A stretch of DNA of 15,672 nucleotides from contig RZYZ01000022.1 of assembly GCA_009930125.1 (NCBI GenBank), forward strand, positions 1 to 15,672. The letters are read 5' to 3'. The translations under genes and the position numbers were made by a program. Positions 1 to 6,479 of this stretch are shown piece by piece (position 1 is the first letter of the stretch; each line of letters starts with the position of its first letter). Under the pieces are notes generated by a model. That model was not told the DNA's origin and searched no databases. It saw only the letters and a program-made list of their open reading frames with translations. The stretch comes from Clostridia bacterium (GTDB lineage Bacteria; Bacillota; Clostridia; Clostridiales; Clostridiaceae).

Positions 1-1
1 C

Positions 2-334
2 TATCTTGATGAACACAAGGAGAATCCGAAGACTCCCCGCATAGCTGAAGATGGGGTGAAATCTCTGAAAATCCATTCACTGAAGGATCAGAAAACCCCC
101 TTCAGGATGATGACCAGCATGGTCACTGTTAATCAGATGGACTACTGTTTCTATTACGGATGGATCAATGACAGAAGTGTCCAGAAGATCCGGTTCGATT
201 TCATCGATGAGCGCTTCGAGGTTCATCCTGAGGGACAGAAGTTCTTCCATCTCTTGCGGAATAAGAACATGAAGATGCATAAGACCACCGCCTTGGACTC
301 CAATTCTCTTGTGATTCAGGAGTACACCTACTGA
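2..334 (+). CDS. 3' end of an unrecognised protein gene
   Basis: The reading frame is open from the left edge to a TGA at 332-334, so this is the C-terminal 110 residues of a gene that starts outside the window. An internal GTG at 56 has no convincing ribosome binding site and is unlikely to be the start. The visible protein is soluble and charged, with aromatic stretches (YCFYYGW about residues 57-63) and a basic segment (LLRNKNMKMHK) near the end. There is no signal peptide or membrane segment in this part. I do not recognise a family. A strong hairpin terminator begins 26 bases after the stop, which supports a real plus-strand gene end. It converges on the minus-strand pair to the right. 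Confidence 0.55.
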   Translation, partial: YLDEHKENPKTPRIAEDGVKSLKIHSLKDQKTPFRMMTSMVTVNQMDYCFYYGWINDRSVQKIRFDFIDERFEVHPEGQKFFHLLRNKNMKMHKTTALDSNSLVIQEYTY

Positions 335-359
335 TAAAGGTCTGTAGCAGTTCATAAGT

Positions 360-410
360 AAGGAGAGCCAGAAAGCATATTCCCCCTATGCTTTCTGGCT
401 CTCCTTATTC
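360..410 (+). terminator. Rho-independent terminator, 20-bp perfect stem
   Basis: The arms are 360-379 and 387-406, perfectly complementary over 20 bp, with a 7-base loop (TTCCCCC). A T-rich run follows on the plus strand from 405. It ends the plus-strand gene that stops at 334. The right arm and loop also contain the last codons and TAG stop (386-388) of the convergent minus-strand gene, so one sequence serves as terminator and coding end. In the minus direction the bases past the stem are not T-rich, so termination that way is less certain. Confidence 0.85.
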
Positions 411-718
411 TTTTCTTCTCTCTTCTTCCTGAGAAGTGCCATCCCATGGTAAAAAGTCTTCACCGGATGCTTCAGAAAATATCTTCTGCTGCTGTAGCGC
501 ATGACTTCCCGGATCTTCTCTCTATGGATTTCATCATAGCAGTGCACGCTGCAGATGCTGCAGAAAACACGCCTTCCTTCATGGGGACAGGACATGGACT
601 TCTTCTCCGCATAGGTAAACAGCGCGTCGCACTGCCTGCAGGGCTTCTTGTGATCCATGCCGGCGCAGTAGATGCCGATCATGTCTTTCAGTATGCCGAT
701 TTCACTCTTCGTCTTCAA
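386..718 (-). CDS. YgbA-like nitrous-oxide-stimulated promoter family protein
   Basis: A 110-residue Cys-rich protein matching the family named after E. coli YgbA. Seen in the sequence: an opening helix ending in MIGIYC (about 13-18), then C27-x2-C30, C44, C53-x2-C56 and the signature HCY (59-61), followed by EKIREVMRYSSRR (67-79). The Cys pattern suggests a bound metal; the biochemical role is unknown, and in Enterobacteria the gene responds to nitric oxide through NsrR. The start is a TTG at 716-718 behind a strong AGGGAGGAGGG site seven bases away. The family's N-terminal helix lies before the next ATG, which supports the TTG. It is 43 bases downstream of a GNAT gene and probably co-transcribed with it. 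The last residues are Lys/Arg/Glu-rich and encoded inside a terminator hairpin. Confidence 0.85.
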   Translation of the reverse strand: MKTKSEIGILKDMIGIYCAGMDHKKPCRQCDALFTYAEKKSMSCPHEGRRVFCSICSVHCYDEIHREKIREVMRYSSRRYFLKHPVKTFYHGMALLRKKREEKNKESQKA

Positions 719-761
719 ACACTTCCCTCCTCCCTGGAAGAACCCTATTCCTTCTCCTCTT

Positions 762-1310
762 CTATTTCCTCAGAAAATCACTTGCTTTGCAAAGCCAGAT
801 CATATGATCGCTTCCTTCTCCCCAGTAATCCTTCACTATGCTGTAGGGTTCTCCGAACTTTCTGACCCATCTTTTCTGCGCTCTCTTATAGCCGCTGTCC
901 AGACAGAAATTCTCAGTTCCTCTTCTGTGCAGCTCACGAATCATGGCATGGATGAGCTTTGAACCAACACCCTGATTCTGCAGCTCCGGCAGCACGAAAA
1001 GACTTCCCAGCTCTCCGATATTTTCCAGGGCACCATCTGTGCACTCCCTGATGATTTCACCGCAGGGTCCGAATGAAATGGTTCCAATGACCTGGTCCTT
1101 CCATCTGGCCACAAGGAAGAAGACAGAACTCTGATTGATCATGGCCTCTTTCAGCATACGCTTCTTATGGAGAATTTCCCCTGTGATCTCTTCCTCCAGA
1201 TGCCCCAGTCCTTCTTTCTCAAAGGCGTCTCTGATTACTGTTTCAAAGACCTGATAGACGCCATCCAAGTCCTCCAGATAAGGCTTCTCGATCTGCACGA
1301 CATGATTCAT
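762..1310 (-). CDS. GNAT family N-acetyltransferase
   Basis: A 182-residue single-domain GNAT protein. The acetyl-CoA binding motif A is QNQGVGSKL at residues 121-129, after the strand GELGSLFVLPEL. The preceding strands (VFFLVARWKDQVIGTISF, 73-90) and the C-terminal CLDSGYKRAQKRWVRKFGEPYS fit the fold. The substrate cannot be told from sequence. The frame is open further upstream, but the ATG at 1308-1310 is chosen because an AAGGAG site lies eight bases before it and the extra residues do not look like protein. It is the first gene of a two-gene unit with the YgbA-like gene. A possible -10 (TACAAT) lies about 35 bases upstream without a clear -35. Confidence 0.88.
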   Translation of the reverse strand: MNHVVQIEKPYLEDLDGVYQVFETVIRDAFEKEGLGHLEEEITGEILHKKRMLKEAMINQSSVFFLVARWKDQVIGTISFGPCGEIIRECTDGALENIGELGSLFVLPELQNQGVGSKLIHAMIRELHRRGTENFCLDSGYKRAQKRWVRKFGEPYSIVKDYWGEGSDHMIWLCKASDFLRK

Positions 1311-1410
1311 ACATAGCTCTCCTTGACTTCTAGATTTCTTTTCTTTCATTGTACCATCAATATTACGTAAAACCATCGCCCCCAAACTGATCCTTATGAT
1401 TTTATCAGAG

Positions 1411-1464
1411 AAAAGAAACCTCCACTTCTCTGACTTTTGAGCCAGAAACATGGAGGTTTCTTTT
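1411..1464 (-). terminator. Terminator of the iron operon
   Basis: Arms 1411-1424 and 1451-1464 form a perfect 14-bp stem with a 26-base loop. Read on the minus strand the right-hand side ends in TTTCTTTTCTCT. It lies 18 bases after the stop of the last gene of the feo operon and before the GNAT gene. Confidence 0.75.
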
Positions 1465-1481
1465 CAGTATATGCAATTCGA

Positions 1482-1670
1482 TTATCTCTTCAGAAGACTG
1501 ATGTCGCTTCCCTTCAGCAGCTCCGAATCAGTGTCGCAGCTCACCTGGGAGCAGACTTTACTCTGAGGACAACCTGAGCATTTCACGCCGTTTTTTCTGT
1601 CCCGCAGTATTTTCATGACTGCTGCTGCAAGCATCAGTCCGATGACCAGCAGTACGATTATATTTTCCAT
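1482..1670 (-). CDS. FeoB-associated Cys-rich membrane protein
   Basis: A 62-residue protein with one N-terminal membrane helix (about 3-21, IIVLLVIGLMLAAAVMKIL), a basic stretch (RDRKNGVK) and a cytoplasmic tail with four cysteines, C31-x2-C34-x5-C40-x4-C45. This is the layout of the FeoB-associated Cys-rich family found directly after feoB in many Bacillota. The function is not settled; a role in handing Fe(II) to or from the FeoB channel is plausible. The ATG at 1668-1670 is four bases past the feoB stop. A GTG at 1680-1682 inside feoB would sit too close to the GAAGGAG site, so the ATG is preferred, although its spacing (about 13 bases) is long. Confidence 0.9.
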   Translation of the reverse strand: MENIIVLLVIGLMLAAAVMKILRDRKNGVKCSGCPQSKVCSQVSCDTDSELLKGSDISLLKR

Positions 1671-1674
1671 TCTG

Positions 1675-3666
1675 TCACGCACTCTCCTTCAGGTTTTTCA
1701 GGTCTGACCATTTTCTCCCATACATGAGATAAACAACCACACCAATCAGTACAGAAACCGCCATGAGTCCTGGAAGGAATCCTTCTCCCACGGACCCTGT
1801 GGTCAGGAAAGTCCCGATCTGATAGACAAAAAATGCAACGGTATAACCCATGCCCAGCTGGAATCCGATACCAGCCCACAGCCACTTTCTGCTTTCCATT
1901 TCCGCATTCATGGCACCGATGGCCGCAAAGCAGGGTGGGGTAAAGAGATTGAACATGAGATAGGCCAGGGCACTGACGGAAGTCAGTCCCATGATCTGTG
2001 CAATGGTCGCTGCTCCGGAAACCATCACCAGCTCTTCCGTATTGATGAAATTCGTGATGCCGTAGACCACCGCCAGGGTCCCTACCACATTTTCCTTGGC
2101 AATAAAGCCTGTCACCGCAGCTGCCGCCAGCTGCCAGGTTCCGAATCCCAGAGGAATGAGCAAGATGGCGAAGGGATGGGCGATTCCAGCAAGAATGCTG
2201 CTGGCCTCCATGCCTTCCTCCACCAGCTGAAGATTCCAGGTGAAGCTCTGCATGATATGGATGATCGCATTACACAGAAGGATGATGGTCGCTGCTTTGA
2301 TGACAAAAGCTTTCCCTCTGGAAACCATGGAGACCAGTGCTCTTTTCACGCTGGGCACGCGATATTCCGGAAGCTCCATGATGAAGTAGGAGGCTCTGCC
2401 GCTGTCTCTGGTGATTCTTTTTACAATAAGAGCACCCAGAATGATGATGCCTATAGCCACAAAGTACATGGATGTTCCGACCCATGCGGAATTTCCGAAG
2501 AACACACCGGAGAACAAAGCGATGACGGGAAGCTTAGCACCACAGGGCATGAATGGTGTCAGCATGGCTGTGGTTCTTCTCTCACGTTCATCTCTGATGG
2601 TTCTGGTGGCCATGATGCCCGGTATGGCGCATCCTGTTCCGATGACCATGGGAATGATGGATTTGCCTGAGAGTCCCACTTTCTTCAGATAGCGGTCCAT
2701 GACCACGGCAACTCTTGCCATATATCCGCAGTCTTCCAGCAGTGCAAGCAGGAAAAACAGGACCATGATCAGCGGAAGAAATCCTACCACTGCCCCTACG
2801 CCGCCGATGATTCCATCCAGAAGAAGCGTACGAAGTATGGGGGAGACGGAATCCCCGAGCATGCCTTCCACCAGCGCATAAAGTCCATCGATCCATCCGA
2901 CGAAAAGATCCGCCAGCATGGGTCCAAGGGTGCTCTGAGACAAGGAAAACACAGCATACATCACTACAGCAAATATGGGAATCCCGAAGTATCTATGGGC
3001 GATGATGCGATCCAGAGCATCGGAACGGTTCTGCCTGCGGCTCTCCACTTCACGGCTTTCCACATCATCAAGAAGCGCTTCCACGTACTGGAATCTTTTC
3101 TTCTCGAGAGACTCCTCTGACTCCTCTTCTGCAGCGGATCCGTTTTTCCATGGCGCTTCCTGCACCTTGCCACTGGCAGCAGAAGCCGCTGCAATCAGCT
3201 CCTTCAATCCCTTATTCTGTGTGGATGAAGTTCTTACCACCAGGCAGTTCAGTCTGCTGCTCAGCTTCTCCGTATCGATGCGGATCCCTTTCTTCTCCAG
3301 CAGGTCACTTTTATTCAGCGCAATGACCACCGGAATGCCTATTTCTATGAGCTGGGTCGTGAAGAGAAGCGCTCTGCTGAGGTTTGTGGCATCCACAATA
3401 TTTATGACCACATCCGGACGCTCCTCCACCACAAAGCTTCTGGTGATGCTTTCTTCGGAAGTGTACGGAGAAATGGAGTACGCTCCTGGCAGGTCCACCA
3501 CGCGCAGATGCTCCTTCTGCTCTTTCAGGAGACCTTTCTTCACATCTCCCTCTTTTTTGGCGACGGTTACGCCGGGCCAGTTGCCCACGTGTTCTATTTT
3601 ACCTGTGATGGCATTGAATAATGTGGTTTTACCACTGTTTGGATTTCCCGCTAGTGCGATTCTCAT
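1675..3666 (-). CDS. feoB: Ferrous iron transporter FeoB
   Basis: A 663-residue Fe(II) uptake GTPase/permease of the inner membrane. The N-terminal G domain shows G1 GNPNSGKT (7-14), G2 region NWPGVT (29-34), G3 DLPG (58-61) and G4 NKSD (118-121), followed by a helical switch region. The membrane part contains two Gate-type segments, including GTGCAIPGIMATRTIRD and PFMPCGAKLP with the conserved pore cysteines, and a C-terminal helix bundle. The length is at the short end of the usual range and the protein looks intact. The ATG at 3664-3666 is chosen because an AAGGGGG site lies six to seven bases upstream and the next residues (MRIALAGNPNSGK) start the G domain directly. It is third in the operon, after the repressor gene and feoA, and has its own likely iron-controlled promoter in the 84-base gap before it. 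Confidence 0.97.
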   Translation of the reverse strand: MRIALAGNPNSGKTTLFNAITGKIEHVGNWPGVTVAKKEGDVKKGLLKEQKEHLRVVDLPGAYSISPYTSEESITRSFVVEERPDVVINIVDATNLSRALLFTTQLIEIGIPVVIALNKSDLLEKKGIRIDTEKLSSRLNCLVVRTSSTQNKGLKELIAAASAASGKVQEAPWKNGSAAEEESEESLEKKRFQYVEALLDDVESREVESRRQNRSDALDRIIAHRYFGIPIFAVVMYAVFSLSQSTLGPMLADLFVGWIDGLYALVEGMLGDSVSPILRTLLLDGIIGGVGAVVGFLPLIMVLFFLLALLEDCGYMARVAVVMDRYLKKVGLSGKSIIPMVIGTGCAIPGIMATRTIRDERERRTTAMLTPFMPCGAKLPVIALFSGVFFGNSAWVGTSMYFVAIGIIILGALIVKRITRDSGRASYFIMELPEYRVPSVKRALVSMVSRGKAFVIKAATIILLCNAIIHIMQSFTWNLQLVEEGMEASSILAGIAHPFAILLIPLGFGTWQLAAAAVTGFIAKENVVGTLAVVYGITNFINTEELVMVSGAATIAQIMGLTSVSALAYLMFNLFTPPCFAAIGAMNAEMESRKWLWAGIGFQLGMGYTVAFFVYQIGTFLTTGSVGEGFLPGLMAVSVLIGVVVYLMYGRKWSDLKNLKESA

Positions 3667-3697
3667 AATATCCCCCTTGCACATTGATGCAAATTAT

Positions 3698-3727
3698 TTA
3701 TTAAAGTTAGCTATAGCTAACTTTCAA
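3698..3727 (-). promoter_or_regulatory. Internal feoB promoter with DtxR-type operator in the spacer
   Basis: A 22-bp perfect palindrome occupies 3703-3724 (core GTTAGCTATAGCTAAC, 3706-3721). On the minus strand TTGAAA (3727-3722) is followed after 18 bases by TAATAA (3703-3698), so the palindrome core fills the space between -35 and -10. The core matches the site before the repressor gene at 13 of 16 positions. A repressor bound here would block a second, feoB-specific promoter. The palindrome could also fold as a hairpin in the operon mRNA between feoA and feoB. Confidence 0.65.
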
Positions 3728-3750
3728 GTAAAAATAAAGGCAGATTCTCC

Positions 3751-4035
3751 TCAGATGAGGATGGATCTTGCCAGTTCTCTGTCGATGCTGTATCTGGCTC
3801 CCTTGATATGTACAACATAGTTGTCCGCAAGGCGTGATATGACGGTGATTTCTTCTCCCTCATAGCATCCCAGCGTGAAAAGAAATTTCCGCATATCAGC
3901 ATCCTCTGTTCGGATGCCTCTGATCACAGAAGTTTCATTGACTCTGGAAACAGTAAGGTTTCTTTCTTCTGGTGCAGAATGATCCATGGATCGGCTCTTC
4001 GTCCTGAAAAACCTGCTGACAAATGTGAATTCCAT
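3751..4035 (-). CDS. feoA: FeoA domain protein
   Basis: A 94-residue FeoA-type SH3-like protein that assists FeoB. The domain runs from about residue 27 to the end: SRVNETSVIRGI, then DMRKFLFTLGCYEGEEITVISR (the FeoA LG-x-x-x-G turn), VVHIKGARYSIDRELARSI. It carries an N-terminal basic extension of about 25 residues (FRTKSRSMDHS) beyond the usual 75-residue FeoA. The ATG at 4033-4035 has an AAGGGGGAAAG site at good distance; the internal Met at residue 17 has none, so the long form is favoured. It follows the repressor gene by 21 bases and precedes feoB by 84 bases. Confidence 0.92.
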   Translation of the reverse strand: MEFTFVSRFFRTKSRSMDHSAPEERNLTVSRVNETSVIRGIRTEDADMRKFLFTLGCYEGEEITVISRLADNYVVHIKGARYSIDRELARSILI

Positions 4036-4056
4036 CTTCTTTCCCCCTTACTCTGC

Positions 4057-4437
4057 TTAAGAATACAACTTCTGGTCTTTGAGATAAGTTCTGATTCCTT
4101 CGAGCATTTCATCCGATATGACATGTTCCATACGGCATGCATTTCTGGATGCTTCTTCCCGACTGAGTCCAAACGAATGCTGAAGATAGGAAATGATGAG
4201 CCTTCTTTTATGGACCACCTTCTCCGCAGCCTGTCTGCCCAGATCCGTCAAGGTGATGTGTCCATACAGTTCCTTATCGATGTATCCTTCCTCCAGAAGC
4301 TGCTTCATGGCTTTACTGACACTGGGCTTTGTGACCCCTAATATGTCGGCAATCTCCACTACTTTGGCAGATTCGTGCTCCTCTTCCAGAAGCATGATGG
4401 TAGCCAGATACATTTCTGTTGATTCTGTAAGTTTCAT
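4057..4437 (-). CDS. DtxR-family iron-dependent repressor
   Basis: A 126-residue metal-dependent repressor: winged helix (about 1-70, with VVEIADILGVTKPSVSKAMKQL as the DNA-reading helices) and a dimerisation/metal domain. It lacks the C-terminal SH3-like domain of DtxR and IdeR, as MntR does. The visible metal ligands are Met9 (TEMYL), His76, Cys101, Glu104 and His105 (ACRMEH). Met and Cys at these positions are the Fe(II)-type set of DtxR/IdeR; MntR has Asp and Glu there. An iron sensor is therefore inferred. It is the first gene of the feo operon and has a palindrome at its own promoter, so autoregulation is likely. Confidence 0.93.
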   Translation of the reverse strand: MKLTESTEMYLATIMLLEEEHESAKVVEIADILGVTKPSVSKAMKQLLEEGYIDKELYGHITLTDLGRQAAEKVVHKRRLIISYLQHSFGLSREEASRNACRMEHVISDEMLEGIRTYLKDQKLYS

Positions 4438-4473
4438 CGCGATTCCTCTCCTGATTCCATCAGAACTTAAAAA

Positions 4474-4524
4474 GTTTGCTTAAGCTAACACATTTAGTGT
4501 AAACTTTCGTTATATTGTTGTCAA
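4474..4524 (-). promoter_or_regulatory. Promoter and operator of the repressor-feoAB operon
   Basis: On the minus strand TTGACA (4524-4519), 17 bases, then TACACT (4501-4496). About seven bases further, over the expected start of transcription, lies the near-palindrome GTTTGCTTAAGCTAAC (4489-4474), with one mismatched pair. It is related to the perfect palindrome before feoB. Binding here would block start or escape of RNA polymerase, giving autoregulation and iron repression of the whole operon. The rest of the gap up to 4809 holds a short inverted repeat and a terminator, listed separately. Confidence 0.75.
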
Positions 4525-4639
4525 CAGAAATAATCTCTGTCTTTCTTATTTCAGAGTGATTTAATCAGATTTCCTGACGATTTAATATGAGTTTGCTGAA
4601 AATCCCAGTTTCTATTGCTGATCTGATGCTGGGTCCAGC

Positions 4640-4663
4640 CTAATTTCATGAGATTGAAATTAG
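4640..4663. repeat. 9-bp inverted repeat in the intergenic region
   Basis: CTAATTTCA (4640-4648) and TGAAATTAG (4655-4663) are perfectly complementary around a 6-base loop. It is AT-rich and has no T-run on either side that would make a convincing terminator. It lies between the feo operon promoter and the terminator of the next gene; its role is unknown. Confidence 0.5.
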
Positions 4664-4699
4664 AAAAAGGAATCCGGTTCATAAGCAAAATAACGCAGA

Positions 4700-4741
4700 A
4701 GAACACCGGGAGGCTCGGTTTCTGATTCCTCCCGATGTTCT
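4700..4741 (-). terminator. Terminator after the GNAT gene
   Basis: Arms 4700-4713 and 4728-4741 pair at 13 of 14 positions (the odd one can be G-U) around a 14-base loop. On the minus strand it is followed by a T-rich stretch (GTTATTTTGC). The plus-strand side is also T-rich, so it may work both ways. It is 68 bases after the stop of the acetyltransferase gene. Confidence 0.65.
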
Positions 4742-4809
4742 ATCGCTTTCTTTCATATGATTTTTTTCTATCCTATTACTACAAAACTGCTGCTTCAGAT
4801 CTTATGAAA

Positions 4810-5304
4810 CTACTCCCGCTTCTTCTTTTCATCCAGTTCCTTCTCCATTCTGAGCGCTCGTGGACTGAATCCGAATTTTTCATAAAGTCCAATGGCTTCC
4901 TGACTGAACAGATGGACCGCAAGTTCAATTCTGGAAGCTCCGTTTTCCAAAGCGTAGTCTTCGATGTAGGCAAGAAGCCTGGTCGCAACCCCCTGCTCTC
5001 TGTGTTCTTCGGATACGGCAAAATCATGGATATAGGCATATTGCCTTTCCACCATCATCGGCAGATTGACCTTCATGCATTCAATGAAACCATAGGCTAT
5101 GATTTCATCATTCGTGAGCGCCACTAGGATCACCTTTCGATCATGTCTGAAAAAACTCTTCAGAAACCCTTCTGTGTATAAGATTTCGCTTTCCCTGTAG
5201 ACATCGGGGCGCTCCTCCACATACAGTCGGTGGGCTTCTTTCTTGATCTTCAGGATGCCGTCCAGGTCTTCCCAGACTGCTTTGCGTATGCTGAAATTCT
5301 CCAT
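4810..5304 (-). CDS. GNAT family N-acetyltransferase
   Basis: A 164-residue GNAT enzyme. The N-terminal strand and helix (FSIRKAVWEDLDGILKIKKEAH) start the fold. Strand AYIHDFAVSEEHR leads into the acetyl-CoA loop REQGVATRLL (102-111), and the last part has AIGLYEKFGFSPRALRMEKEL, the usual GNAT end. The length and intact motif suggest an active enzyme; the substrate is unknown. The ATG at 5302-5304 has an AAGGGA site seven bases upstream; an earlier in-frame start at 5337 lacks one. It appears to be a single-gene unit with a hairpin terminator 68 bases past its stop. Confidence 0.88.
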   Translation of the reverse strand: MENFSIRKAVWEDLDGILKIKKEAHRLYVEERPDVYRESEILYTEGFLKSFFRHDRKVILVALTNDEIIAYGFIECMKVNLPMMVERQYAYIHDFAVSEEHREQGVATRLLAYIEDYALENGASRIELAVHLFSQEAIGLYEKFGFSPRALRMEKELDEKKKRE

Positions 5305-5484
5305 TTTCTTTCCCTTCTTCCAATTGCATGGTTTCACCTGATCCGGATCGGCAAAGTGCTTGATTCTCTATATTGATTAAAACACAGAAATATGTTGAAA
5401 GTGTGGCTTTACAATGCATAACCCCCAAAATTTCAGGAAAGTCCCGCTGCCACATCTGTGCTGTATGGATCAGTTCTACACAAA

Positions 5485-5522
5485 ACGTGACGAGAGATTC
5501 TCATCGAATGCCCTCGTCACGT
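5485..5522 (-). terminator. Terminator of the cupin gene
   Basis: ACGTGACGAG (5485-5494) and CTCGTCACGT (5513-5522) form a perfect 10-bp GC-rich stem with an 18-base loop. On the minus strand TTTTGTG follows directly. It lies 22 bases after the cupin stop codon. Confidence 0.8.
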
Positions 5523-5544
5523 CTCTATTGTCCTATTTCAGATT

Positions 5545-5967
5545 TTAGTGGTCGTGTTCTTCTTCTGCAGCCATGCCTTCCGCTCTGGTCTTATGCACGG
5601 TTCCATGTGGATGTTCTGCAGGCGCATAGATGGAGTAAACCTTGAGAGGCTTGTCTCCCTCATTGGTCAGATTGTGCCATTTACCAGCTGGTACCATGAT
5701 GGCATCATCATCTTCCGCATGTTTCTCGAAATCCAGATTGTCTTCACTGTCACCCATCTGAACCAGGCCTTTGCCTTCTTCGATTCTCAGGAACTGGTCG
5801 ATGTCATGATGCACTTCCAGTCCGATATCCTCTCCCACTTCAATACTCATCAGGGTCACCTGAAGATTCTTTCCTGTCCATAAGGCTGTTCTGTAATTCT
5901 TATTGTCCTTTGTCGCATCCTCGATGTTGATCACCAGTGGATTGGCACCATAGTCCTTTAATTCCAT
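5545..5967 (-). CDS. Small cupin-domain protein
   Basis: A 140-residue single-cupin protein. Motif 1 is GLEVHHDIDQFLRIEEGKG (49-67), giving His53/His54, Gln58 and Glu63/64 as possible metal ligands. Motif 2 is VPAGKWHNLTN (92-102), with His98. The C-terminal part has YSIYAPAEHPHGTVH and ends in an acidic, His-containing tail. The reaction is unknown; cupins of this size include dioxygenases, isomerases and simple metal-binding proteins. The start at 5965-5967 has a perfect AAGGAGG site at seven bases. The gene is alone between its own terminator and a promoter carrying a CsoR/CstR-like palindrome. That palindrome, together with the sulfur operon next door, suggests but does not prove a role in sulfur or persulfide handling. 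Confidence 0.88.
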   Translation of the reverse strand: MELKDYGANPLVINIEDATKDNKNYRTALWTGKNLQVTLMSIEVGEDIGLEVHHDIDQFLRIEEGKGLVQMGDSEDNLDFEKHAEDDDAIMVPAGKWHNLTNEGDKPLKVYSIYAPAEHPHGTVHKTRAEGMAAEEEHDH

Positions 5968-6145
5968 AAAATTTCCTCCTTGATTCATTATTACTATGCG
6001 TTCACTCAATACTACAGCTCTCTCCAAGATCCGTTTTCTCTGTAGTAACAGGGGATCAGGAGAAAAACACGCCATGAATACCTACGTTTCTTTGTATATA
6101 TTCCGACTTTTTTCTGAAGTATTGATTGGAACTTAACATATATTC

Positions 6146-6199
6146 ATTATAACATATCATCAGCAATAACCGAAATATACTACCCCAGGGTATATTTCG
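6146..6199 (-). promoter_or_regulatory. Cupin promoter with CsoR/CstR-like pseudo-palindrome
   Basis: CGAAATATAC (6171-6180) and GTATATTTCG (6190-6199) form a perfect 10-bp inverted repeat around the centre TACCCCAGG. A TATAAT lies at 6151-6146 on the minus strand; at 17-base spacing the -35 (TTCGGT, 6174-6169) is poor and overlaps the palindrome. The flanking ATAC/GTAT around a C-tract resembles operators of the CsoR family, which includes the persulfide sensor CstR. The resulting leader to the cupin ATG is about 170 bases. In the rest of the gap up to 6406 I see nothing else. Confidence 0.5.
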
Positions 6200-6406
6200 T
6201 CATAATAGTGCAGCCACTTTCTGATGATCATCATTCAAAGAATCTCTGTAACTACTGAATTCAGCTCATCACAGATGTTTATTCATTCCATGCTCTTCCA
6301 TTTTTTCAGTGTGAAACCTGCGTGAAACACAATAGGTTTATAGGTAAATTTTGTATGAATAATCTCTTCTATTCCTTTAAACATCTCAGCTGAAGTCTAA
6401 ATCAGA

Positions 6407-6450
6407 TACCCCCCCACTGCACAGCTTTAAGCTGTGCAGTGGGGGGGGTA
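6407..6450 (-). terminator. C7/G8-flanked hairpin after the sulfur operon
   Basis: A 17-bp perfect stem: seven C plus ACTGCACAGC (6409-6425), loop TTTAA (6426-6430), GCTGTGCAGT plus G run (6431-6448). The G run has eight bases against seven C, and TA borders both ends. It begins 30 bases after the stop of the permease gene and is the only candidate terminator for the operon. However, the minus-strand sequence beyond it (ATCTGATTTAG) is only mildly T-rich. It may instead protect the 3' end of the mRNA. Confidence 0.55.
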
Positions 6451-6479
6451 GACCTTACATTATTCTGTTTCCCAATGGA

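Noticed and set aside
2975..3820. Plus-strand open frame of 281 codons opposite feoB
   Set aside because: It is antisense to feoB and runs into the feoA gap. Its low-complexity Ser-rich protein and lack of a ribosome binding site mark it as a shadow of feoB codon use.
4735..5127. Plus-strand open frame of 130 codons over the GNAT gene
   Set aside because: It overlaps the terminator and the opposite strand of a clear acetyltransferase; no ribosome binding site.
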